DNA from: Climacium dendroides
Lineage: Eukaryota > Streptophyta > Bryopsida > Hypnales > Climaciaceae
NCBI GenBank assembly: GCA_950106755.1
Contig: OX467083.1
Span: 37,815,029-37,879,028, forward strand
Length of the DNA stretch: 64,000 bases
Direction: 5' to 3'
A program made the translations under genes and the position numbers. The notes under the pieces were generated by a model. The model ran no database searches. It saw nothing but the letters and a program-made list of their open reading frames with translations, and was not told where the DNA came from. Positions 35,737-46,970 of the stretch are shown piece after piece (the stretch's first letter is position 1; every line of letters begins with the position of its first letter).

Positions 35737-38700
35737 TTAATCCCTAAAGTTCCTTCACTATGTTTTCACCCAAACACTCCAAAAACTACTATTTCTAATA
35801 TAAGTTCCAAATTTTAGGAAAAAAATCCATTTTTGGACACCTATAATTAATAGGATCTTATAGCACTCTGAATTGAGAAGAGTGTGGAGAAAATTTCAGA
35901 AATTTCCACCACATAGATTGCAAATATTAGCATTTGAAGTGGCAAAAATCTTTTTTTTTAGCCTTGCAAAAAATTAGGTAGTTGTACTTCACAAGGTCAC
36001 ATTTGTATGAAAAAATGTCCAAGTGGTTGTGCTTCTTTGGATTCATTCTTCAAGGCAAGTTGGCTATATGCTTGAAAATTTTTAAATCATTTAGAATTGT
36101 ACAACATATAGAAAAAAAAACTATGTAGAAAGAAATGGAGGATGATTCAAATTATTAAATTATTAAGAATTTAATTATTGAATTGAAATTTTTAATCCCA
36201 ATGGTTGTAATATTGGAATAAACAATCTACATCCTGTGATTTTATTTTTCTCCAAAAATATTGAAAATTGAGTTAAATAAAGGACTTCAAGTTTATTTTA
36301 GAATAGGGAATCCATAACTACGCATATACTACCGACAAACTAAAGTTCCTCATAACTTTCATCTCATTAATCAAAATGAAATGATTCAAAATTTTCCATG
36401 TATATATAAACACTACTAGAAAATGCATGTTTTATGATTGCAAAAATATGACTGAGGATGACTAGCGACTAATCGTAGTCATATTTTGACCTTGTACTTC
36501 ATGGGAGTATAATATACACCTGTTGAGAACACCAAATATTTTGTAGGAAACCATTGGGAATGTATTTGGGAATATGGAGTCATATTTTACAATCATATTT
36601 TTTTAATCATATTTAATAGTCATATCTTCATAGTGATTACATTTTTTGTTTTGGGCAACCCAAAGTAAATTTGGGCAAGAAAATAGTTGAAAAAGTGCCG
36701 AGTCATATTTTTGGTTCAATTATATTTCCAGTCATATTTTTTAGGGTAGTCCTCAAAAAATATGGTCAATTCAAAAAAAATATGGTCAATAAAAAAAATA
36801 TATGGTCAAGACATTGTTTTAGGATGTTGAAATCCTAGCTGCTACTTGTCTAAGATCTAGAAACTTTAGCCGCCATTTTTTTAGGATTTTGAAAACCCTA
36901 GCTGCCACTTTTTTAAGGTTTTAGAACCCCTAGCCACCATTTCTTCAAGGTTTTAAAAAACCTAGCTGCCACTTCTTTAAAGTTTTGAAACCCTAGCTGC
37001 CACTTCTTTGAACTCTTCTTCCTAGCCTTGTGTTGTTTCTTACCTTTTAATTCTTGTTGCTTCTTAGTTGTTGCTTTTTGTTGCTCTTTAGTTCATAGTT
37101 TAACTATTGCTTCTTTTTGTTCTTTAGTTCATGCTTTTTGTTGCTCTTTAGTTCATAGTTTAACTATTTCTTCTTTTTGTTCTTTAGTTCATGCTTCTTA
37201 TTTCTTGTTGCATCAAAATTCTTTCTTCTTCTTGCATTTTAACTCTTGTTTCTTCTTGTTCTTTAGTTCATACTTCTTGTTACTTCCTGTTTCTTCTTGT
37301 TGCATCAAAATTCTTTTTTTTTGTTGCATCAAAGCTCTTTCTTCTTCTTGGCTTTTAGTTTTTGCTTTTAATTTGTTGTTGTTGCATTTTAACTCTCATT
37401 TCTTGTTGTTTCTTGTTGTCTCTTAGTTGTAGCTCTTTGTTGTATCTTAACTCTTGCTTGTTGTTATTTCTTAACACTTATAACTTTTTCCTTCTTTTTC
37501 ACTTCATTATCATTGTTATTTTTCCTATTTTAAACTTATACTACATATTTTGTATTGTTGTAAGTTTTTGAAGGTTGAGCTTTGTTGTTCATTCACTAAA
37601 AATTAACCTTCCATTTCTTGAATTGTATATATGTAAACATGAAAAGCTGGAATAAAGTTGTTGAAAGCTACTTACAACCCATTAGAATCATCTTCACATT
37701 ATTATAAGGAAAATAGACCCTATTAGTTTGTTTAAATGCTTCATTGTGATATATGTATTTTATATTAGTGATTAGTGAATGTCATTGAAGAAAGTCACAT
37801 TTTTTCTTGCATGATTGTCTCTTGTAGTCATATAATGCTCATAGTTATACATACGAAAAGGTGACTTTGCACTTTTAAAAACATGATTGCAATTAGTTAT
37901 AAATTACCAATCACATCCATATAAACCACCACATCAACCATAAATATTATTCTTAAAAATTATATTTCACATTAGTAAAAAACAAAACTTACAAGAGTCA
38001 TATTTTACATCATTCAAAAATATGACTCGAAAGAGTCATTTTTCACATTAGTAGAAAATATGACTTACAAGAGTCATATTGTACATCAACAATATGACTG
38101 TACAAAATATATGACTGTACAAAATATATGATTGTACAAAATCATATACCATATCAGCCAAAATATGACTTACTGCAATCATATTTCATATCAGTCAAAA
38201 ATATGATTCATTGTAGTCATATTCCATGTCAACTAAAATATGATTCACCACAGTCATATTCCATGTCAACCAAAAATATGGTTCATTGCAATCATATTCC
38301 ATGTCAACCAAAAATATGGTTCATTGCAGTCATATTCCACGTCAGCCAAAAATATGACTATATAGAGTCATAGTTCATGTCAACCAAAAATATATCTATA
38401 TGGAGTCATATGCCACGTAGACTTTTTTTCCTTCTTTCCGGACAACTCAAGAAAAAATCAAGATTGAAAGAATAGTCAACATATACACCACGTTGGCCAA
38501 AATGGCTAATTATATTCTCCAACGTATATGACTGCTAATATGACTAATGTCTAATACGACTCGTCGGTAATGATTGAACCTAGTCATGTTCCGAATCATC
38601 TACAGTGATTTTGGCATGAGTCATATTTTGAGATTTTTTGACTCATTGTAGTCATAAAACATGCATTTTCTAGTAGTGAAATCTTAAAAACCAATTTCAA

Positions 38701-38935
38701 TTTTTTGTTTCCAAAAAAAGTGATTTTTTTATCTGCTCAAATTGCCCACTCAGACAAAAAATTATATATCATACAATAATTTTTTAACCATGTAGTCAAA
38801 AATTATGAAAATTGTAGATCTTGAAGAAAAAATCTCTCCCATATTGTGTGACTGAAAATTTTAAAGAAAAAAATAAAAATTCTATTTGTAGTAATATGAG
38901 TGATTTGCATTGTTATGACAAAATCCACCCCTATA
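35737..38935 (+). mobile_element. TTAA family E element split by a CACTA insertion
   Basis: Starts TTAATCCCTAAAGTTCC at 35737 and follows the copy at 55703-56640 (TATGTTTTCA, TAGATTGCAA-ATATTAGCAT, CAAGTTGGCTA, CTCATTAATCAAAATG) until 36410. After the CACTA element ends at 38678 the match resumes (AAATCTTAAAAACC, ATATATCATACAATAA, AACCATGTAGTCAAAA) up to about 38935, where the end is decayed and the final TTAA is not recognisable. Without the insert it would be about 0.93 kb, similar to full-length family members. Confidence 0.72.
36411..38678. mobile_element. Non-autonomous CACTA element (2268 bp)
   Basis: Starts CACTACTAGAAAATGCATG and ends CATGCATTTTCTAGTAGTG. Perfect AAA target duplication (36408-36410 and 38679-38681). 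The host sequence is family E, and the undisturbed copy at 56360-56375 shows the empty site with a single AAA. Both ends carry many ATATGACT/AGTCATAT motifs, densest at about 38000-38420, like subterminal transposase-binding arrays. The interior has AGCTGCCAC/TTTTAGG repeats (36.83-37.02 kb) and a T-rich low-complexity zone with tandem TTCTTTAGTTCATG units (37.03-37.46 kb). The long frame 37028-37426 is a product of that simple sequence, not a gene. No transposase. Confidence 0.93.
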
Positions 38936-41019
38936 TCCATTGGCCTTCTAAGTAGTAGACTTCTACAGCCATGATCAACATTCTATGTCTAAAATTACCC
39001 TAAAATCACCATTAAGGCACCAAAATGGGCCCAAATTTAGCCTTAAAAAAATAAGTCTAGCACATGATACCATCACAAGAAAACAACACTTCTATATGCA
39101 TTGACCCCAAGGAATTCTTAATTCAACTTAAATCCCAAGATTTAAGCTTAGGGCATAAGTCCACCTAAAAATCACAATTAGGGCACTAAAATGGACCTTA
39201 AGTGTAACCTAACTTGAAATTTCAACACATACCATCACCACAATATACGCAGTTTTTTTTTATCTTCATTGTATACTTAAGTGATTAGGTCAAATCCCAT
39301 GTTCAAAACCTACCTAAAATTCACAATTGAGGCCCAAATATGGTCCACGTTAACCTTTGTCCAACAATTCCAGTATACACCAGCAAACCCTAAACACCTA
39401 ATTTCCCACATGCATTGACCTATATAAATTTTGTAGTTCAGTTCAATTCCAAAGTCTAACTTTAAGGTAAAATTCACCCTCAAATCATCATTAGGGCCTC
39501 CAAATGGACCCTAATCAAGCTGTGATCACAAAATTCAACACATTGTGGCATGCAAAATTTTCCTCAAAATCACCATTAGGGCACCACAATGGGTATTAAT
39601 TGAGCCACAGTCCAAGAATTCCAGCACACTATCACATGCAATTCCCACTCACAAAACACATGCAATTGACAATTTGACCATGAATTCATGAGATCCTTCA
39701 AAACTCATTCAAACTCTAAGCACATAGCCCAAGCAAAACCAACAAGTTTATTAAAATGCAATTGAAAAATGCAAGTCAAAGAAGTAGAAACTTTGAAGGA
39801 AGAGTAAACTTGAATTCCACATTAGACTATTTGCCACTAAATTGGCCATTGCATATTTGTTCTTCTTTTGAATTAGATAAGCCATATCTAAAAATAGAAA
39901 GTTGGCTTTAAGGTGCACCATCCCTCTAAAATTCAACATATTTCAAATTGACACTCTCCCACTATTGCCCAACAAAATTGGTAGTCCCCAATTTTGACCT
40001 CTTTGCACAAAATTGCCCCAACTTTGTTCTTGCTCCAAATTGAGTAAGCCATAGTGTTGAAAAGCTAGTTTTAAGATGCACCTTTCCTCCAAAATTCAGC
40101 ACCATCCACCTTGTACTTTGTTTGTTGTTGCTCACCAAAGTTTTCAATCCCTTCCAATCTTAAGAAAACTATTTTCTTTCATCTCTTTCAAATGAGCTTC
40201 CAATTTGAACTCAACAATCTCCATTTTCACCCATTTTCTCTCAAAAGTAGTGAAAACCTACTCAACAAATTGTTCCTAATCATTTCCTATTCTAGTGACC
40301 TAGTCTCCAACAATCCTTACTCAAAAACGTCCATAAACCACAAAATTGCTCTTTAAATACCCACCTACCAAAGTTTAGGGAGAGAGATAAAAACAAGAGA
40401 GTTTATAACCCCTAATATTCTACACTAAGAGCCGTTAGTTTAGGACTTCATCCATTAAAATTTCATCCCAATTCTAATTTACTAGAAGATATACTAAATT
40501 AAAATAAAATATACTAATTTATTATAAAATACATTACTTTAATGTAAAGCTTCTTAATTTATTGTAAATTTCACTATTTTCCTATTTTTTTTTCTATTTT
40601 AAAGTGTCTCTCACTTGTTAGTATTCTAATAGTTGTTCTAACTCTACTAATGATTGTTGCATTTTTGTATTTGCATTTTCAATTTCCGATTCACTTTTTA
40701 TGCAATTTTTTTCATGTGGTATTTTGTTTCTAATTTCTTCACATTTAACTATTTGCCTAATTTAATTAGATTCACATTTTCTACTTAATGCCTATTTTAT
40801 TTAAGATTCCTAATTTTCTTTAGAATTTTCACATCATTATTGTGTAATCACAATTCCTAAAGTTCATACCTTTGTAATAGAATTCCCAATCCTACCCATT
40901 AGAAAATCCATTAGTTCATGATTATAGCTTAAATTCATCTAACTAATAATTCCTAGCTTGAAATGTCACCTAAATTGTGGAAATTTATCTAATTCTAATT
41001 TATGTGCCAATGTGGTGGC
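38936..41019. other. AT-rich intergenic DNA with degenerate internal repeats
   Basis: From about 38.98 to 39.66 kb, phrases of the type AAATCACCATTAGGGCAC-CAAAATGG recur about every 150-180 bp (near 39005, 39170, 39325, 39485 and 39570), suggesting an old degenerate tandem array. No gene is supportable. Confidence 0.45.
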
Positions 41020-41084
41020 TCACAAGTGAGTTGCCCGAAATTAATACGTTGCCAAAAAACATAGCTTGGTCCTTTAGGGATTAA
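41020..41084 (+). mobile_element. Terminal fragment of TTAA family E
   Basis: GTGAGTTGCCCGAAATTAAT and then CCTTTAGGGA-TTAA match only the last 65 bp of family E copies. The rest is missing. Confidence 0.55.
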
Positions 41085-41890
41085 CTAGTATACAAGAGTC
41101 AAAACAAGAAATGTATGTGTAGTAAAAAATTATTTTTCTAAGAGGAGTCAAAGTTTATTGATCCTACTGGATAGGGCCAAAATGAAACTTTTCCTTCTGT
41201 TGTCATAATCTTTGAATCTTTATAGATTTAAGGAACTTTTTTTGGCTTGAAAAAAATTAGGGTTCTATGGTATTTGTGTGCATTGCATTCAGTATAATAG
41301 TGAACTCTTATTGCAACCTTCTTCAAAAAATCTCTATAGGGAGCTCTAAAATGGACAGTAAGTGGTTCTAAAGTGGATTGTCAACAATGTGAGTATAATA
41401 AAAATTGTCAAATATTGGTTTATACTTTAGCAATGGATGGAATAAAAGCTAGGAGGGTCCATTTCAAAGTTAGGGTGTGTCCACTTAATTTTTCTAAATG
41501 AGAATTGGTTGCCCAATTGCCTCTTTAGAAATGTTAAAAAGAATAGTGTTTGTTTAAGTTTAGCAAGGGTTGCATTTAGGAACCTTGTGTATTATTTTTT
41601 GAATATTGCAATTCTTATTTTTGGTCAAGCCATATCTTTTTTCACATTGCATGTGTCTGGGCTTGCAAGGCCTATGATGAAAAATAGGTGACTATTGCAA
41701 AATTATTTGGAAATTCATAAATAATTCATAAATGCTTCGAAAAATATGAAACCACTTGCGTTAGATTTTGCATCAATTCTTCTTCAAGTGAGAAAAGGAA
41801 AAATATTTTTGGGCCATTGAAATCCATCAAAGTTCAACAAGCCCTTAAAAGGTCACTTTATGAGCACAATACTTTATGTTTTATTTATTT
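41085..41890. other. AT-rich, no gene
   Basis: A 60-codon frame at 41509 has no motif; nothing supportable. Confidence 0.4.
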
Positions 41891-42471
41891 TTAACCCCTA
41901 AAGTCCCAAGGCCATTTTTTGTCAAAACCACTTTACACTACCACTTTTGCTACGTTCATCTAAGAAATAAATTTTTAAAAATATTTTTTAGAATCTAACT
42001 ATAGGATCTTGTTCTACACTTGTTTTAGATCATGTGATAATTTTTTTTATTTTTGACTATATAGATTGAAAGATATTAGCATTCAAAGTGAATAAAAAAA
42101 TATTCTTTTAAAAAGTTGCTATGATTGCCCGCAAAACAAGAAGCTCCATAACTTTCACATCTTTAATCCAAATGGAATGAATCAAAGCTTCCTATTTACA
42201 AAAAACATAATCTATAAGAAGAGAAGTATTGAAAATTTTATTTCAATTTTTTGTGGATTTTTTTTGCTGTCTGGTTTCTTCCCTTTTGAGGTTATTGTGG
42301 CATAACTTTTGCTCCTGGACATTGATTGAAATAAAAATTATATTCCCAAAAAGCTCATTAGTTTTCTATCTTACAAGAAAGTTTCAAAAAAATTCAGTAA
42401 AAATTGAGATCATAGGAGCTTGTCCAAATCCATTTTGTCCCCCACAAGGACAATGGGACTTTAGGGATTAA
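41891..42471 (+). mobile_element. TTAA-flanked element, family A (581 bp), best-preserved termini
   Basis: Left TTAACCCCTAAAGTCCC at 41891, right GGGACTTTAGGGA-TTAA ending at 42471: the 17-bp termini differ at one base. The body shares ATAGGATCTTGT, ATAGATTGAAAGATATTAGC and TCCATAACTTTCAC-TCTTTAATCC with families B and E. No long ORF. This copy gives the clearest view of the TTAA plus CCC termini. Confidence 0.75.
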
Positions 42472-42607
42472 ACAAAAAGAATTAACCCTTTGCTAAAAAT
42501 AATTAAAATAAACAATGTTGTATCCAAAGTTCTTTTGTTGTTTGCATGCAAACGACAAGAGCAAAACTAAAGCATGCTCCCATGTGGAGTTGGGACCACA
42601 CAACTAA

Positions 42608-42742
42608 GGGCAGGTTTCCATGTAGAATCAGGGTTGATGGAGCTTGCGGATCACCAATGGAATGGGCATTTTGTTTTTATGGAATGCCCATCCCACTGAT
42701 GATTGGTAGGCTCCACTAGCCTTTGACTCCACATAGAAGCCC
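42608..42742. repeat. Hairpin MITE-like inverted repeat (about 135 bp)
   Basis: GGGCAGGTTTCCATGTAGAA on the left pairs with TCCACATAGAAGCCC on the right, and the arms continue inward (AATGGAATGGGCATT facing AATGCCCATCCCACT). Most of the segment forms one imperfect hairpin. Target duplication and superfamily not determined. Confidence 0.6.
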
Positions 42743-43629
42743 ATCCTAATCTATCATCACCATTGAACTGCAAAATAAGGTTTCTAGTTTGTGGCCTATT
42801 CTTCCAAAGCATTAGTATGCCTTTCATGTAAGCAATGACTTGGTGTATTGAGACATAAATGGTTAAATTGTGTGAAGAGCAACTCGCTCATCTTTGGGTT
42901 TTGCCTTCCTTCCTTCTTGTAATAAGGTAGGAGGTTTATAAACATGGATCTATCACTATAAGAAAACTGTGTCTGCCGCGACATCGCAATTTGGACACCT
43001 GGACATCGCGCGTGACGCGTTCTATGTCTGCACTGATGTCCAATCACTTCGTGCTGCCGTGGACATGCCAAAAACATGGTACGTTGCATTAGATTTGTAG
43101 GCCCAGCATCGTGATGTCCAAAAAGACATCGGTCAACAAGTAACTTCAGGAATTGACATGTGGCTGCCACCTAGACACGGGAAAGCCAGAGTGTCATTTT
43201 TTAATCCATTGCCCGTCTATGATGTGGCATCTGATGTGTAATTGACGTGGCATGCCACGTCGGTGTTGATGGGATTGGTTGACGTGGCATCCATGGATGC
43301 TGACGTGGCATTTTTGGGGGCCACTTACTTGGTCTGCCTAGCATTTTAGGATGTCTTCTGAGACATCACTGTGGACATCCAGGTGTCTTAAATGATGTCA
43401 GGTGAAACAGTTGTATGCTGATTGAAATGTCCATCCGAGCGTGTGGAATTTGCATATGCGTGCTTCTCAAAGCATACCTTGTCATAGGAGATGTCTGTTT
43501 GCACAAGCCAGCACAAGTACATGCTAGGGTAGCAGATGGCTTCTTGCATTGTAGGATGTCAGCGGCGACGTCCACTTATTTTTTGGGACATCTCCTAAAA
43601 CGCATGTATGCATTGTATTGGACGTTCTA

Positions 43630-43885
43630 ATGTTGTCAATGTAGTAATATGTTGTACACAATATAAAATATGCAATATATGGTATATCATATGCAATACA
43701 ACATATAAAATATGTCATACAAAATATAAGATATATAATACGCCATACAAAATACACCATACAAAATATATACAACATGTCATACAAAATACACCATACA
43801 ATATACATACAACATGCCATACAAAATATAAAATATATACAACATGCCATACAAAATACACCATACAATATGCCATACACTATAT
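43630..43885. repeat. Degenerate CATACAA minisatellite
   Basis: Repeated CATACAAAATA/CACCATACAA/CAACATGCCATAC units without a strict period. The open frames on both strands here (43608-43928 plus, 43892-43524 minus) are by-products of the repeat. Confidence 0.8.
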
Positions 43886-44375
43886 TTATCAAGTATATTT
43901 AATGGCTCTAAATCTACTTATTAACTAATGAAAAGACAAGTCTTTTATACTAGTGGGGTGTAGGAGGGATGACAAACAATATGGGATATACAAAACTAAA
44001 ATATGAACAGCAACATAAATACAATGATGTCTGAAATGATGTCTTAAAAAACATTTACATGTCTTAGTTATGTTTTTTTCGACGTCATTGTAAACATTCA
44101 AAAGAACATATGTAGCATGAAATTCGACATTCACATCAATGTTGTTTTAAACATTTGCTTCAACAATTTCTAAATTTTCTACAAATCTTCTTTGTTGTTT
44201 ATGATGTGATGATGAACATTTGCATGTCATTTCCAACATATATGGGGATGTCTCCTTGAACATTTAATTGATAAAGTCATATTTATTAAATCTAGGTTGT
44301 TTGCAACATCAACTTCAATATAGTATGACACAACAATACATCCAACATGGAATTCCAATTGTAGATTATATTTTT

Positions 44376-45000
44376 GTCTATCTAGAAAGCTCTGATTCGT
44401 TTCATTTGGATTTGTTATGAGAAAGTTATGGACATTTTTGTTTTTTAGGCAATTAGAGCATCTTCTTGAAAAAAATAACTTGCTGGATGCATTTCTGAAT
44501 GCAATTTTTACAATTTTTTTAAAATAAAAATTTCACGTGGTTTAGTTTATTTGCTAGAACAATCTCACCATTGGGATTAGTGCATTTTAATTCCATCTAA
44601 AATTTATTAATAATTTAGATTTTCCTCCTATCTCATACCTACTTCTACTTAACAATTTTCTTAAGAATGAAATTTAAATTTTTTTATTTTTTATTTATTT
44701 GCCTGAACTCTCAACTCAATTCTCTACTATAAATATTTAAATCTCAAAACTCTATAGTGCAAAAATTTTACAAAGTCAAAAAATCTAGTCCCTCAATGCG
44801 CTTAAAAACTTGTTTTTTCCACTTTAAATCTATGCGGTCAAAAATTCTGAATTTTTTTCTACAATTTTTTCTACTTGTTAGGTGTAAGATCCTATAGTTA
44901 GATGTGGAAAAAAATTAAAATTTCTTTTACTCTTTGCTACAGAAATGGCAATTTTCAATGTTTTTTGGCAAAAAAAAGGCCTTAGTCATTTAAAGGTTAA
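44376..45000 (-). mobile_element. Fragment of TTAA family B inside the CACTA element
   Basis: Inverted relative to 19929-20790: GATTCGTTTCATTTGG, CACCATTGGGATTAG, GTAAGATCCTATAG and finally AAAAGGCCTTAGTC and AGG-TTAA at 44997-45000. The family's other end is absent. It either landed in the CACTA element or was carried into it. Confidence 0.6.
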
Positions 45001-45486
45001 GATGTCAAATATCTCAAAGTCCAAGAACACTAGAAAATCACCCCACATTAGATATTGATGCAAAATTTATGATTTTAAACTAATAAAATTTAGAATTTAA
45101 ATCTTAAGTTAAAAATGATTTTTTTTATATAATATAATATTGATATGATTTTGTAAACCTTTTTTCATAACAAATCCATTCATCTAATTTATATAAAATT
45201 GTTATATAAATTAAATCTATATAGCTTATAACATTTTGAAAATTTTTCTGGACATTTTTGAAAACATCTGATGTCCACAACAATGTCTTAGATTGTATCA
45301 TTGTTTTTCATAGCACCAATATGTTGTGACTGAAATTTAGCAATGTTTTCTATAACATCAAACCAAAATCTCTGCTTTTCCAGCGTCCGTCGACGTGACA
45401 TCCCAATGTTTTCTCAGACGTATGATGTTATCTTGGACGTACAATGTTTTTGGCCGGACATCAGAAAAAAACACAGTTTTCTTATA

Positions 45487-45629
45487 TGATGCAGTTGGTA
45501 AATGATAGGGACTTTGATGGCCTACAACCACTACAACAAGTCGTGGACCCGGTGCGCCAACTAGCAGACAATGGTGGAGAGTATGTTGCCGTAGTTAGCG
45601 ATGACATTGCATCTGAGGAGGAAACATAG
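45487..45629 (+). CDS. Short open frame of possible captured origin
   Basis: From a Met codon just after the internal CACTA terminus, the frame reads MQLVNDRDFDGLQPLQQ, continues through VVDPVRQLADNGGEYVAVV and ends SDDIASEEET with a TAG. Composition is balanced and less AT-rich than its surroundings, so it looks like real coding sequence, perhaps the C-terminus of a longer protein captured by the CACTA element. I recognise no family, and expression as such is unlikely. Confidence 0.3.
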
Positions 45630-46851
45630 GGTGTTCACATCACTGACATATGTTTGCTGTGCTAGCATTTTGACGTCACATAGGATGTCTGAGAAATACA
45701 AAGCCATCAACATGTTCATATCTTCCAAGTAGACCCCGTTGCATCTTGAATGTGCATTTTGTGGCAGAGTTTGTCTTGCTTGGTGTTGCAAGTGACATCA
45801 TATGAATAGGGTGGAATTTTATCCTAATGAAGTTTGTTGAACGTGCGCAAATTGTAAGACTTCAATAGCCCAAAAATGAACCTAAACCAAGTAAACACAT
45901 AAGTCATTTTGTACTACATAGGAAGAACGTGCATCATGAGCAAATTCAACCTTGGGCATAAAGTTATGTCATGCATCTATAGTCATTTTGACATCAAAGA
46001 AGACGCCTACAATTGCTTCCACAACATCCACACATCCAGTCAGACGTAATGAAACACACTATGGATAGCATGTGGTTTGAAGTTACATTCGTAGTAAGTA
46101 CAAAATATTGATGCCAGAAGTGACGTCAATGTGGACGTCAGTATGTCACTTGTGACATCTACAGAGACATCCAAGATCAGAACATGGATAGGCCAAGTAT
46201 GATGACGTGGCATGCCACGTCATCACCCATGTCCACGTCATCTTGCCACATCATCATGCCACGTCACACAATTTCCACCTCATCACGCCACGTCAGATGC
46301 CACATAAACTTTTAGAAGTCACCACCTGCCCGTTGTCCTCTTTTTAACCTTGGGCAGTCACTTTACCTTTGACCGCACCAAAATTCTAAATCAACTTCTG
46401 AGCTAAGTTTGATCAAAGATGGTAACGTGGTTGAACATGTAATTGTGGACATCCTTGTAAACATCCGGTGTCCACCTGGATGTCTTACATTGCATCAGTG
46501 TTTTTCGTAGCATCAGTATGCTATGACTAAAATCTAGCAATGCTGTCGAAGACATCAAAGCAAAATCTTCACTTTTTCGGCCTGACACCCCAATGTCTTC
46601 TGCAACGGATCGTGTTGTCGCGAGCATACGTCGTTTTTGGCTGGATGTCCAAGCAGACACAGTTTTCTTATAGTGTATAAAGCATCCATTTTGGAGCCGA
46701 AACTAAATTTGGGGAGGTGAAACTTCTTGAAATATTTTTCAGCAAATTTTCCTTCAATGACAATTGGAATTGGCATCTAATCCAAGTCGTTTCATTTTTT
46801 TGAAGCTTTTTTGGAATTAGTTATGAATTATAGAAGTTGAAATGACATCAG

Positions 46852-46970
46852 GCGCTAAAATCACCCACCTCCTCAAATGTATACTATTTGCATATTTTTG
46901 CTACAATGAAAAAGCAACATGTACAAATAGTGTACATTTAAGGAGGTGGACAACTTTAGAACCTAAGCGC
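46852..46970. repeat. Hairpin MITE-like inverted repeat (119 bp)
   Basis: GCGCTAAAATCACCCACCTC at the left pairs with GGAGGTGGACAACTTTAGAA and GCGC at the right, and the arms continue inward (AAATGTATACTATTTG facing CAAATAGTGTACATTT). Imperfect hairpin over most of its length; superfamily unknown. Confidence 0.65.

Larger units (their letters stand above)
42954..46675. mobile_element. Composite non-autonomous CACTA element (3722 bp)
   Basis: Both ends carry the same 23-bp terminus beginning CACTATAAGAAAACTGTG. TAT flanks it on each side (42951-42953 and 46676-46678). GATGTC/GACATC and TGACGTGGCA motifs are packed into both subterminal regions (42.97-43.6 and 46.1-46.65 kb), as expected for transposase-binding arrays. 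The last 240 bp are duplicated internally at about 45240-45485, including a second terminus-like ACACAGTTTTCTTATA. The interior also holds an AT-rich minisatellite and a fragment of TTAA family B. No transposase is recognisable. Confidence 0.85.

Noticed and set aside
37028..37426. 132-codon open frame rich in Cys, Phe, Leu and Ser
   Set aside because: It is the translation of T-rich tandem simple sequence (TTCTTTAGTTCATG units) inside a non-autonomous CACTA element; no domain and extreme composition.
43524..43928. Open frames of over 100 codons on both strands
   Set aside because: Both arise from the CATACAA minisatellite, which happens to lack stops in several frames.
42796..46776. Minus-strand frames on both sides of the 3.7-kb CACTA element that could be one split gene
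   Set aside because: The flanking frames do not join after removing the element and one TAT, and the right-hand part resembles non-coding repeat phrases found near 20.87 kb.
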